A stretch of 29,916 nt of DNA from a virus: positions 1 to 29,916 of the IMG/VR virus record IMGVR_UViG_3300044941_000448, one strand, 5' to 3'. Below are positions 13,227-19,985 of this stretch, in pieces. Each line of letters begins with the position of its first letter. The first letter of the stretch is position 1. Both the position numbers and the translations under genes were made by a program. The notes under the pieces were generated by a model, which saw only the letters and a list, made by a program, of their open reading frames with translations, was not told the origin of the DNA and did no database searches.

Positions 13227-13283
13227 GATTAGGGCTTAAAAGAATTTCTTTAAACTTTAAAACAAATCGTTTAAGCCCTAATC
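13227..13283. promoter_or_regulatory. Perfect 14-bp inverted repeat between divergent late promoters (activator operator)
   Basis: GATTAGGGCTTAAA (13227-13240) and TTTAAGCCCTAATC (13270-13283) are exact reverse complements, separated by 29 AT-rich bases centred near 13255. Each arm lies 5 to 7 nt upstream of a -33 region, one per direction, so each promoter has the same half-site in the same orientation immediately upstream. The geometry suits an activator acting like Mor or C of Mu. A cruciform or double terminator is less likely because there is no T-run after the arms. Confidence 0.65.
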
Positions 13284-13290
13284 AAGCGGT

Positions 13291-13321
13291 TTTGAAGGGC
13301 TGTAAAATGCCCTCAACTTTG
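13291..13321 (+). promoter_or_regulatory. Rightward late promoter
   Basis: TTTG (13291-13294) is 19 nt upstream of CAACTTTG (13314-13321), a near-perfect Bacteroidota promoter (one base off in the -7 box). Transcription would start near 13325, 30 nt before the protease ATG at 13355. The operator arm 13270-13283 ends 7 nt before the -33 box. Confidence 0.55.
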
Positions 13322-13354
13322 GTGCTCAGATTCACTATCACTCAAAAAAAGCGA

Positions 13355-14503
13355 ATGAGCAAAAAGCCTTTCTTCCACATCCAGATGGCCGCAAGCATGC
13401 CGGAGATTTATCTCTTTGGCATGATTGGTTACAAGGATGATGATGATGGCATTTTATTCGCAGACTTCTATCGCGAAATCAAATCTCTGGAGGGCAAGTA
13501 CAAGGAAGCGAAAATCGTAATCAACAGCCCTGGTGGTAATATGTATCATGGGTTGGGCATGTTTGATGTCATTGAATCCAGTAGCTTAATCATTCATTGT
13601 GACATAATCGGCGTAGCGGCAAGTATGGCGGCCATAATTCCATTGGCATGCAAGGGCAAGGTAAGAGCCGCCAAAAACTCGAGCTACATGTTGCACAAGC
13701 CCAAGGGTGGCACCATGGGTAGTTCTTCCAATTTAAGAACCTATGCTGATCAGATGGACACGCTGGAAGGCAAAGCAAAAAGTGCTGTTATGTCTAGGAC
13801 CAAGAAGAGTGATCAGGATGTCAGCGCTTGGTTTGTTGAAGGGCAAGACACTTGGTTTACCGCAGAGCAGCTGTTGGCTTATGGGCTTATTGATGAAATA
13901 ATTGATCCATTTGGTAACGTCTCTCCTCCCTCAAGCCCAAAGGCCATAGATGAAGTATGGTCACAGTACCAGGGCATTACAATGCAACTTATCAACGAAA
14001 ATCCAATATCCATGAAAAAAGCCATTTTGGCCATGTTGGCTTCGCTTTCAATTGTCAATCACGGGTTGACCGAAGAATCAAGCGATGATCAATTCACTGC
14101 GAAGCTCAAGGAGCTTTATGGTGAGCAAAAGACGAAAATCGAAAACATGCAGGCCACACTCGCTGCAGGCAAGGTACAGGCGATTACCTCTGCTTTGGAC
14201 GCAGCTGAGCAGTCAGGCAAAATTGCAAAAGAGGATCGTCCTTCCTATGAGGCTTTGATGAAAGCCGATTTCGATGCTGCACAGGCTGTGATTGCCAAAT
14301 TACCAGCTCGCCAGGACATCAACTTGTTCCTTGAAGGAGGTAGTAAGTCACAAAAGCCTGCAACGGATCCCAACGATCGTTCTGCTTGGACCATTCGTGA
14401 CTACGAAACCAAAGCACCAGAAGCCCTTCTTGAAATTAAGCAGAAGGAGCCAGCCAAATACAAGGCCATGTTCAAATCGTATTACGGCCAAGAGCCAGAC
14501 TAA
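13355..14503 (+). CDS. Prohead protease (ClpP/S49-like) fused to a scaffold region
   Basis: Encodes 382 aa from ATG 13355; the frame is open further upstream, but that would run through the promoter region, so the longer start is rejected. Residues 1-205 form a ClpP-like serine protease: NSPGG (57-61), catalytic Ser90 in GVAASMAA and His114 in MLHKP. After a linker comes residue 220 onward (MKKAILAMLASL), a charged helical region (EESSDDQFTAKLKELYGEQKT, Ala/Lys-rich helices), typical of an assembly scaffold. In Mu the protease gene contains an internal start for a separate scaffold; here an ATG at 14012 could do the same. The protease digests the scaffold during capsid maturation. Confidence 0.85.
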   Translation: MSKKPFFHIQMAASMPEIYLFGMIGYKDDDDGILFADFYREIKSLEGKYKEAKIVINSPGGNMYHGLGMFDVIESSSLIIHCDIIGVAASMAAIIPLACKGKVRAAKNSSYMLHKPKGGTMGSSSNLRTYADQMDTLEGKAKSAVMSRTKKSDQDVSAWFVEGQDTWFTAEQLLAYGLIDEIIDPFGNVSPPSSPKAIDEVWSQYQGITMQLINENPISMKKAILAMLASLSIVNHGLTEESSDDQFTAKLKELYGEQKTKIENMQATLAAGKVQAITSALDAAEQSGKIAKEDRPSYEALMKADFDAAQAVIAKLPARQDINLFLEGGSKSQKPATDPNDRSAWTIRDYETKAPEALLEIKQKEPAKYKAMFKSYYGQEPD

Positions 14504-14556
14504 CTCATTACCCTCTGATCGTAATCCAACATCAAAACGCAAACCAAAAACAATTA

Positions 14557-15630
14557 ATGAAAAAGTTTCGCATTCTTCGCTTCTGCCTTTTGGCATTACT
14601 TGCCATCGTAGGAATTCATGTCGTCTCTGACCCCGGTTTTGTCGACCTGGTAGTCGATAATGCCCGTGCCATTGTTGCCAGCACTAATTACAGTGTAATT
14701 GAAGGGTTGGGAATGAGTTTGGCAGGAGCACCTCTTACCATTGCCTTTGCTCGCGACATCGAAGAGCAAATCTTCCCCAACAACGAATTTTACATGCGAT
14801 CGCGCGATGATAGTATGTGGGTTGTCAATAACGAGGTGAAGTATCCGGTTGAAGGCCAAAAGCCCAATGTCGTTATTAACAGGCAGCAGTTTCCGGCTCC
14901 GGTTGTTCGAAGAGAAGATGACGAGAACAGCTACCTACTTGCTGAATTTACATCAGACCCTACGCATCTGCAGTACAGTGAGGAGTTGGTTGTTAATTAT
15001 GCCAAACGCAGCTCTATCCTACGTAGCCATATCGAAACCCTGAATACCAAAATTGCTGATTTTTTCGCGAACATTTGGTATCCGGACGGCACATCAAACA
15101 TTGTGCGGACAACTGGTGAATCTCGTATTGCTGCCTCAATGGGTGCAACAGGAAATCGCAAGCGTATCCGTAAACAGGATCTTATCCAGGCTATCGAAAT
15201 TCTCAACCGTATGGATGCACCGAACGATGGCCGAAACATTTTGATTGCCCCAGAACATTTGAGCGACCTGCTGTTGATTGACGACTTCGTACATGCAGAC
15301 AAGCTCGGTGCGTCATCTCGCCTTGTCGAAGGTTCAATCGGACGCATCCTGGGTTGCGATGTGTTTATGCGCTCGTTTACCGCTGCGTATGACAATTCCG
15401 GTACTCCAGTGAAAAAGGCCCTGGGTGCTGCAGGAGCTTCAGCAGACAACGCAGCTGCGTTGGTGTGGTCAAGCTCATTCGTGACCCGTGCCAAGGGTTC
15501 TACAAAGGTCTTCTATGACCAAGACAAGCCTGAAATGTACGGTGATGTATTCAGCGCACTTGTACGTGCTGGAGGAAAAACCCGAAAAGACAAAAAAGGC
15601 ATTGTGGCCATCGTTGAAGCCCACGCCTAA
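14557..15630 (+). CDS. Major capsid protein with a hydrophobic N-terminus
   Basis: Encodes 357 aa. Position directly after the protease-scaffold gene, length and the body of the protein (FARDIEEQIFPNNEFYMRSRDD, HIETLNTKIADFFANIWYP, then a segment with NILIAPEHLSDLLLIDDFVHADKLG and GCDVFMRSF) match HK97-fold major capsid proteins of Bacteroidota phages; the last segments read like the P-domain and E-loop-bearing part. The N-terminus is unusual: MKKFRILRFCLLALLAIVGIHVV is a signal-peptide-like segment of basic residues then 14 hydrophobic residues. It may be removed by the prohead protease or tether assembly to the membrane; that is inference. A 53-nt gap upstream contains no visible promoter. 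Confidence 0.8.
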   Translation: MKKFRILRFCLLALLAIVGIHVVSDPGFVDLVVDNARAIVASTNYSVIEGLGMSLAGAPLTIAFARDIEEQIFPNNEFYMRSRDDSMWVVNNEVKYPVEGQKPNVVINRQQFPAPVVRREDDENSYLLAEFTSDPTHLQYSEELVVNYAKRSSILRSHIETLNTKIADFFANIWYPDGTSNIVRTTGESRIAASMGATGNRKRIRKQDLIQAIEILNRMDAPNDGRNILIAPEHLSDLLLIDDFVHADKLGASSRLVEGSIGRILGCDVFMRSFTAAYDNSGTPVKKALGAAGASADNAAALVWSSSFVTRAKGSTKVFYDQDKPEMYGDVFSALVRAGGKTRKDKKGIVAIVEAHA

Positions 15631-15659
15631 GCCATACCCTATCTGTCCATGCTGTGTGG

Positions 15660-15701
15660 CCCTATGATCGGTGGCCTTCTTAAATGAAGGCCACCGTAGG
15701 G
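15660..15701 (+). other. Strong hairpin after the capsid gene (mRNA stability or attenuation)
   Basis: A perfect 10-bp stem GGTGGCCTTC (15670-15679) and GAAGGCCACC (15686-15695) with a six-base loop is extended by CCCTA (15660-15664) pairing with TAGGG (15697-15701) after an internal bulge. No T-run follows (the next bases are TCCAAAAAAG), so full intrinsic termination is unlikely. Such a hairpin downstream of the most abundant structural protein could protect the capsid mRNA 3' end or reduce readthrough. Confidence 0.6.
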
Positions 15702-15718
15702 TCCAAAAAAGATCGAAA

Positions 15719-16096
15719 ATGAAAGAACTACTTTTAAAAGTTCAAGCTGCATTTGAAGCCAATGCAGGTGTTGATTTGTACTACGTTACCTCAGACGGTC
15801 AATGCTTTGAGGCCAAAAGCTACGCGGTTTTGCACTCCAAAAGCCTCGCTGATCAAAAGGTACATCTTTGGTCCAGGAAAGCAGTTGAAAATTTATTGGC
15901 AAAAGATGCCGAATCAGGCGGATCCAAGGCTGTAAAGGAGCCAACTGTTGATGAATTGAAAGCCCGCTTAGCTCAGGAGTTCAAAGTATCTGAAGACGAG
16001 CTAAAGGGCAAGAAAAAGGCCGAATTGGTTGAAATGCTGGCAAAAAGCATGGAAGCGGCAAGTGCGACTGGAGAGGGTGATAAGGGCGATCAATAA
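15719..16096 (+). CDS. Small virion-region protein with C-terminal HeH/LEM-like helices
   Basis: Encodes 125 aa from ATG 15719 (an upstream in-frame start at 15671 lies in the hairpin and is rejected). Residues 1-65 form a small alpha/beta domain (LYYVTSDGQCFEAKSYAVLHSKS), a pattern common next to Bacteroidota capsid genes. After a linker, residues about 77-115 (TVDELKARLAQEF, VSEDELKGKKKAELVEML) look like a helix-extended-helix (HeH/LEM/SAP-type) unit, often used to bind DNA or protein. The C-terminus is acidic and Gly-rich (TGEGDKGDQ). Likely a capsid-associated or assembly protein; the exact role is unknown. Confidence 0.6.
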   Translation: MKELLLKVQAAFEANAGVDLYYVTSDGQCFEAKSYAVLHSKSLADQKVHLWSRKAVENLLAKDAESGGSKAVKEPTVDELKARLAQEFKVSEDELKGKKKAELVEMLAKSMEAASATGEGDKGDQ

Positions 16097-16119
16097 AGTG
16101 TAACTCAATAATTTTTCAA

Positions 16120-16443
16120 ATGAGAAATCCGAAATATCCCTTAAGTCGCATTGCGATCGTTGGATCCGCCACCATGTCCGCAACCATTGACAACCAAGAG
16201 ACAATGGTTGATTTGGGAACGCTAACTGCTGCTGGCACTCTGAACCTGGACATCGATGTCGAAGTAGAGCCTGGAGCTCGCTTGACTGTAAAGGCAAAAA
16301 GCGACGGAACGGCCCGGAATGTGACGCTTGGAACAGGATTCCTTGGCGTAAGCATTCCTGGTACCATCGACAAAACCAAGGTTGCAAGCTTTGTATTCTA
16401 CAGCGGTCAATTCCATTTGACCGGGATTCAACAGTTGGATTAA
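16120..16443 (+). CDS. Beta-rich virion protein, candidate head decoration protein
   Basis: Encodes 107 aa with almost only alternating strand residues: IAIVGSATMSATIDN, TMVDLGTLTAAGTLNLDIDVEVEPGARLTVKAKSDGTARNVTLG, then VASFVFYSGQFHLTGIQQLD. No signal peptide or helix bundle is apparent. In this position, downstream of a capsid gene, small all-beta proteins are typically decoration or stabilisation proteins of the head, but this family is not one I can name. It ends 5 nt before the tRNA-like gene. The decoration role is inference from context. Confidence 0.5.
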   Translation: MRNPKYPLSRIAIVGSATMSATIDNQETMVDLGTLTAAGTLNLDIDVEVEPGARLTVKAKSDGTARNVTLGTGFLGVSIPGTIDKTKVASFVFYSGQFHLTGIQQLD

Positions 16444-16448
16444 CCTAT

Positions 16449-16520
16449 TGCGGGATAGAGCAGGGGTAGCTCGTCAGACTCATTATCTGAAGGTCGCAGG
16501 TTCGATTCCTGCTCCCGCTA
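16449..16520 (+). tRNA. tRNA-Met-like gene (CAT anticodon) inside the late operon
   Basis: A near-complete cloverleaf: acceptor 16449-16455 pairs with 16513-16519 in six of seven positions (1:72 is a T-T mismatch), D stem GAGC/GCTC, anticodon stem TCAGA/TCTGA with loop CTCATTA (anticodon CAT, T at position 37), variable AGGTC, T arm GCAGG/CCTGC with loop TTCGATT, discriminator A, CCA not encoded. The mismatch at 1:72 recalls initiator tRNA, but the three G-C pairs of the initiator anticodon stem are absent, and T at 37 is unusual for a functional tRNA. It may be a functional Met or Ile (lysidine-modified) tRNA, or a degenerate copy. It lies just upstream of the lysis genes. Confidence 0.75.
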
Positions 16521-16533
16521 CAAACTCAAAAAA

Positions 16534-16893
16534 ATGAAACGATTCTTAAAGCTTTGGCCGGAAATGTGGGGAATCCCATTGGCAATAATTGTATGGCTGA
16601 TAAGCCCTTATTTGCTTCGCTTGATGGATCCTACAGCAGCAGCCTTTGATTCTGGGATCCTACAGGTTGCAATCCTTGCACAGGTACTCATGCTGGTTTT
16701 TAATGCAGCGACATGGCTCGGGATTCGTTTCAATTTCCCAACACTCTTCAGGTATTATGCCGGTTTGGACCGCGAAGGTGTATCGAGTAAAACAGACTGG
16801 TATAAACTAACCCCATTTCAAAGAACATGCGTATTACTTTGCTTGTACTTGGGCTTCTTGTTTGCCTTCGTGCTTCTGGTTCAGATTCTTTGA
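16534..16893 (+). CDS. Holin-like membrane protein
   Basis: Encodes 119 aa with three hydrophobic segments: about residues 12-30 (WGIPLAIIVWLISPYLL), 40-65 (ILQVAILAQVLMLVFNAATW) and 97-119 (RTCVLLCLYLGFLFAFVLLVQIL), and a basic N-terminus (MKRFLKLW). It directly precedes the exported endolysin, whose start lies inside it (67-bp overlap). Size, topology and position fit a holin that opens the inner membrane; no named family is recognised. It starts 13 nt after the tRNA-like gene. Confidence 0.65.
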   Translation: MKRFLKLWPEMWGIPLAIIVWLISPYLLRLMDPTAAAFDSGILQVAILAQVLMLVFNAATWLGIRFNFPTLFRYYAGLDREGVSSKTDWYKLTPFQRTCVLLCLYLGFLFAFVLLVQIL

Positions 16894-17336
16894 GGCTTGC
16901 TGTCGCAAAGACTTACTACAGCCAAATTGGCGTAGTTGAGGCTACAGGTAGAAACGATGGCACTCAAGTCGAAGCATATCTTTCGTCGGTAGGTTTTGCT
17001 AAAGGTGCTCCTTGGTGTGCAGCATTTGTGAGTTGGGTATTCCAACAGCATAATGTTCCAAATGCCAAAAGCGCTTGGTCACCGGCTTGGTTTCCTCGCT
17101 CACGTACTATTTGGACGCAAGGCAAGGGACAAACACCGCTACCAGCTGACGTTTTTGGGATCTATTTTGTAAATCTCAAGCGAATTGGCCATGTAGGCTT
17201 TATCGATAGCTGGGGTTCGAGTTTTGCAACCACTATCGAGGGCAATACCAATTTGGCTGGTTCTCGAGAAGGAGATGGTGTCTACCGCAAACGCAGATCC
17301 ATAAAACAGATCTATAAAATCTCGAGATGGGTATGA
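16827..17336 (+). CDS. Endolysin (secreted CHAP/NlpC-like peptidase)
   Basis: Encodes 169 aa. A Sec-type signal peptide is visible at the N-terminus (MRITLLVLGLLVCLRASG), which fixes the start even though it overlaps the holin-like gene by 67 bp. The mature part is a papain-like cysteine peptidase: catalytic Cys64 in GAPWCAAFVSW, His121 in RIGHVGFID and a polar EGNTN (137-141). The pattern and the flanking YYSQIGVVEATGRNDG (N-terminal) match the CHAP/TIGR02594-like peptidoglycan hydrolases of Bacteroidota phages. It cleaves cell-wall peptides. With a signal peptide it can reach the periplasm without the holin, which may explain export-dependent lysis. Confidence 0.8.
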   Translation: MRITLLVLGLLVCLRASGSDSLRLAVAKTYYSQIGVVEATGRNDGTQVEAYLSSVGFAKGAPWCAAFVSWVFQQHNVPNAKSAWSPAWFPRSRTIWTQGKGQTPLPADVFGIYFVNLKRIGHVGFIDSWGSSFATTIEGNTNLAGSREGDGVYRKRRSIKQIYKISRWV

Positions 17337-17761
17337 GGGCTTTAGCGTTGACATTAATTCTGCTTTTGATCGGATGCGCTCCGAAATCAAATCGCGAGTT
17401 CTCAGAAAGAATTGAAAAGGTCGTTCCTATTCCTGTTCATGTTCCAGGCGAGACCGTAATTCTTGGCATGACCCTGGACAGCTTAAAAAGCAGATTAGCG
17501 ATTCCAGGTGACACGATTGTTAAGCAATCCAGAAGAGGAACCTCTCAAATCAAAGTATATGCGGACGCGCAAGGCAATGCAATTGTCGAATGCGAGTCCA
17601 AGGATCAGGTGATTGAAGCTCTTGTAAAGCACATTAAAGAAAGCTCAGAGCGAACCACTTCGGTCCCATCGTGGTCAGTCATCGGGAGCGTAAACCTTAC
17701 GCTCCTGGTGCTGGCCTTCATTCTCCTGTTAATTATTATCCTTCGAAATGGCAAGAAATAA
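17333..17761 (+). CDS. Candidate one-piece spanin (lipoprotein with C-terminal membrane anchor)
   Basis: Encodes 142 aa from ATG 17333 (ATG 17327 in the same frame is an alternative); the ATG overlaps the endolysin stop. The N-terminus is a lipoprotein signal with lipobox LLIGC, so Cys15 would be lipidated and anchored in the outer membrane. A C-terminal hydrophobic segment (about 116-137, VNLTLLVLAFILLLIIIL) would lie in the inner membrane with a basic tail (RNGKK). A single protein spanning the periplasm with both anchors is the definition of a u-spanin, as in phage T1 gp11, which fuses outer and inner membranes after the wall is cut. It completes a holin-endolysin-spanin cassette. It overlaps the sheath gene by 14 bp. 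Confidence 0.65.
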   Translation: MRALALTLILLLIGCAPKSNREFSERIEKVVPIPVHVPGETVILGMTLDSLKSRLAIPGDTIVKQSRRGTSQIKVYADAQGNAIVECESKDQVIEALVKHIKESSERTTSVPSWSVIGSVNLTLLVLAFILLLIIILRNGKK

Positions 17762-18998
17762 CGTTTATGTTGAAAAGCTGCAGGGCGGCTTGGGACGTCG
17801 CGCATTAAACACTGATGGTGTTTGTGCTTTAATCACCAATGGTGTTGCTGTGGTAGGTGGGCTTCAGCTGGGAACCGTCTACGAGCTGCGTTCAATCAAT
17901 GATCTGATTGCCCTGAAGGTTGACGCTGCTTATGACACCGCAAACAAGGTATTGGTCTATGAGCGGGTGAAGCGCTTTTTTATTCTCAATCCGGTTGCCG
18001 AGTTGCATCTGATGGTTCTTGCTCAAAGTGTAACTATGGCACAAATGGCCGACAAGGCTAATGCGCTGTATGCGAAGAAGCTCTTGAAGGATCTGAAGGG
18101 GCGTGTGAAGCTTTTGGCTATTTGCAGAAACCCGGCCACCGGTTACACGCCTACAATTGAAGACGGACTTGATGCGGATGTATTGGCGACCATCCCTAAA
18201 GCACAAGCGCTGCTCGATGAGGAGTTCGCACAATTTCGTTTTGCACAGATTTTTGTAGAAGGCCGAAGCTTCAGTGGAAATGCATCTTCAGCAGCTGATC
18301 TGCGAGCGCTTGAAAATGTTGAAGCTCCAAATGTGTCGGTGGTAATTCATCAAGATTTTGATGTGGCTAATCGTGATGCATTGTACGCTGGACATGCAAA
18401 TGTTGAAGACTTTTTGGCTGTAAATGCAGTAGCTGCAGTAAGCCAAAATCCCGGTGAGCGAACCGATCGTTTCAATCTCACCAAGGTTGCCGAGGGGCTC
18501 AACGTGAAGACGGGCCTCTCAAGCAAGCAGCTGATCAACACATTTGATGAGCAAGCGCTCGATGCACTCCATGATAAAGGTTACGTATTCGCAGAACCTG
18601 TAAGTGGCTTGGATGGCCTTTACTTCAATGATTCGCACACTTGTGTAGGCCTGGATAGCGATTATGCTTATGTTGAAAATAATCGCACAATCAACAAGGC
18701 TCTATTCTTGGCCCGGACTGCCATTCTTCCCAATGTAAATTCAAGACTGATTATTGACGAAACAACAGGCCGTTTGATTGACATTGAAAGAAGCCGTCTG
18801 GAGGATGCCGCTGCTGGAGCGGTAGAAACGATGCAAAGGGATGGTGATATTTCTGGTGGCGTTGTTGCTTACATTGATCCCAGTCAGAATCTTTTGGCAG
18901 GAGATGACATCATTCTTCAGCTCACATTTGTGCCTGTTTCGATAGGCCGAAAATTCCGATTGAAAATCGGCTTTAGCAACCCATTCAATAGCAATTAA
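17748..18998 (+). CDS. Tail sheath protein (DUF2586)
   Basis: Encodes 416 aa. The N-terminus MARNNVYVEKLQGGLGR and the ensuing GVCALITNGVAVVG, VYELRSINDL and a domain with NPVAELHLMVLAQSVTM match the DUF2586 family, a sheath-type protein found in Bacteroidota contractile-tail phages. The C-terminal end has a sheath-like IIDETTGRLIDIERSRLEDAAAGAVETM followed by beta strands. The sheath contracts to drive the tube through the envelope. It is directly followed by the tube gene, as usual. ATG 17748 overlaps the spanin gene. Confidence 0.87.
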   Translation: MARNNVYVEKLQGGLGRRALNTDGVCALITNGVAVVGGLQLGTVYELRSINDLIALKVDAAYDTANKVLVYERVKRFFILNPVAELHLMVLAQSVTMAQMADKANALYAKKLLKDLKGRVKLLAICRNPATGYTPTIEDGLDADVLATIPKAQALLDEEFAQFRFAQIFVEGRSFSGNASSAADLRALENVEAPNVSVVIHQDFDVANRDALYAGHANVEDFLAVNAVAAVSQNPGERTDRFNLTKVAEGLNVKTGLSSKQLINTFDEQALDALHDKGYVFAEPVSGLDGLYFNDSHTCVGLDSDYAYVENNRTINKALFLARTAILPNVNSRLIIDETTGRLIDIERSRLEDAAAGAVETMQRDGDISGGVVAYIDPSQNLLAGDDIILQLTFVPVSIGRKFRLKIGFSNPFNSN

Positions 18999-19008
18999 AT
19001 CCACATTA

Positions 19009-19437
19009 ATGGACGTATTTATCAATGAGGAGCGCTTTAGCGCTAACGACGTAGAGGTGGCAATGGCAGGAAGGGTGCTTACTGGCCTACGTAGACTGAG
19101 TTACAATGGCACTCAAGAAGTTACTGGTGTAAAAGTAGTCGGCAACAGAAAAGATGCGGGTTATGTGGCTGGTAATTTCAATCATGAAGGCAGCATCACA
19201 TTGCTCGTTGAAGAAGTATTAGGCCTTCAGGCTACTACTGCGGCTCGAGGCGATATTCGTCGCATGCCAGCCATCGACATCACTGTGGTGATGTTCAAAG
19301 GTGGTGTGCTGATCAAAGACACACTGAAGGCAGTCAAGTTTTTGGCAAACCCTAGAGTTTTTGAAAATGGAAATGCAAACCCGATTGACGTGGAAATTCC
19401 ACTTTACATCGGTGACATTAAATATTTCGGCAGTTAA
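19009..19437 (+). CDS. Tail tube protein
   Basis: Encodes 142 aa, typical of tube proteins. It is all-beta: MDVFINEERFSAND, then RLSYNGTQEVTGVKVVGNRKDAGYVAGNF, HEGSITLLVEEV and the C-terminal strands GGVLIKDTLKAVKFLAN and IDVEIPLYIGDIKYFG. It immediately follows the sheath and precedes the tail chaperone with its frameshift site, the standard tail order. Hexameric rings of this protein stack to form the DNA channel. Identification rests on fold pattern and gene order. Confidence 0.82.
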   Translation: MDVFINEERFSANDVEVAMAGRVLTGLRRLSYNGTQEVTGVKVVGNRKDAGYVAGNFNHEGSITLLVEEVLGLQATTAARGDIRRMPAIDITVVMFKGGVLIKDTLKAVKFLANPRVFENGNANPIDVEIPLYIGDIKYFGS

Positions 19438-19452
19438 TCAACAAACCACAAA

Positions 19453-19782
19453 ATGGACAAAATTCAGTATGTAGGGCTTTTGGAGCCTAACGAAGTAAAA
19501 GCCTTGAAATCGGAGCATAAGGAGGTTCACGAGATCCAAGTAAAAGTCAGTGAGAAAGAAGTCAGCGTGTGTTACATCCGCAAGCCGGATCGCAACGTAA
19601 CAGCACGTGCTCTTTCATTGTATCACCAGGATAAACCTCTCCAAAGTGGCGAGTTTATTCGCGACAACTGCTGGCTTGGGGGTGATCCGAGGGCAAAGGC
19701 TCAGGATGACATCGCGATCAGCGTTGCTCTGCAGTGCAATAATTTGGTCCCAATTATGGAGACCGAAGTAAAAAAGCTCTAG
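19453..19782 (+). CDS. Tail assembly chaperone, short form (G-like)
   Basis: Encodes 109 aa. The middle has the chaperone pattern CYIRKPDRNVTARALSLYHQDKPLQSGEFIRDNCWLGGDP, with AISVALQCNNLVP near the end. This protein stays off the finished virion and guides tube and tape measure assembly. Its last codons GTA AAA AAG CTC TAG contain the slippery heptamer A AAA AAG at 19770-19776 in the correct frame, and the -1 frame downstream is open to 19985, so this is the zero-frame product of a frameshift pair. It lies 15 nt after the tube gene. The tape measure gene, which usually follows, is on the other strand at 5213-7030. Confidence 0.8.
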   Translation: MDKIQYVGLLEPNEVKALKSEHKEVHEIQVKVSEKEVSVCYIRKPDRNVTARALSLYHQDKPLQSGEFIRDNCWLGGDPRAKAQDDIAISVALQCNNLVPIMETEVKKL

Positions 19783-19985
19783 AGGAGTATCCGCCAATCC
19801 GACCCGAACCAGGCGAGGATTTCGTGTTAAAGGTAGATGCACTGATAAGTCATTACTTGCACATCCCCTACCCGGAGCAGTTAAGCGACGAACAATGGGC
19901 CACTGCCTTTAGAAAGGTGCAGTGGCTCACCATTTTCAAACAAAAACAGTCAAATCTGAAATCAGGCGAAAAGCTCGACATCTAA
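19453..19985 (+). CDS. Tail assembly chaperone, -1 frameshift long form (GT-like)
   Basis: A -1 slip at A AAA AAG (19770-19776) would join 108 residues of the short form to 69 residues read from 19776 to 19985, giving 177 aa. The added part reads ALEEYPPIRPEPG, then SHYLHIPYPEQLSDEQW, WLTIFKQKQ and SGEKLDI. It has no ATG of its own, no stop in frame and ends TAATG, overlapping the next gene's ATG (19985). A coding stretch with no start, entered at a slippery site, is exactly the lambda G/GT arrangement, where the extension recruits the tape measure protein. A GTG at 19826 offers a minor alternative start. Slippage frequency cannot be judged. Confidence 0.75.

Noticed and set aside
12872-13354. 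Longer protease frame extending upstream to 12872
   Set aside because: The frame is merely open; it crosses the divergent promoter and the small terminase gene on the other strand. The ClpP-like domain starts right after ATG 13355.
19922-19984. DUF6046 gene starting at 19922
   Set aside because: These 63 bp belong to the -1 chaperone extension; ATG 19985 in TAATG overlap is the better start.
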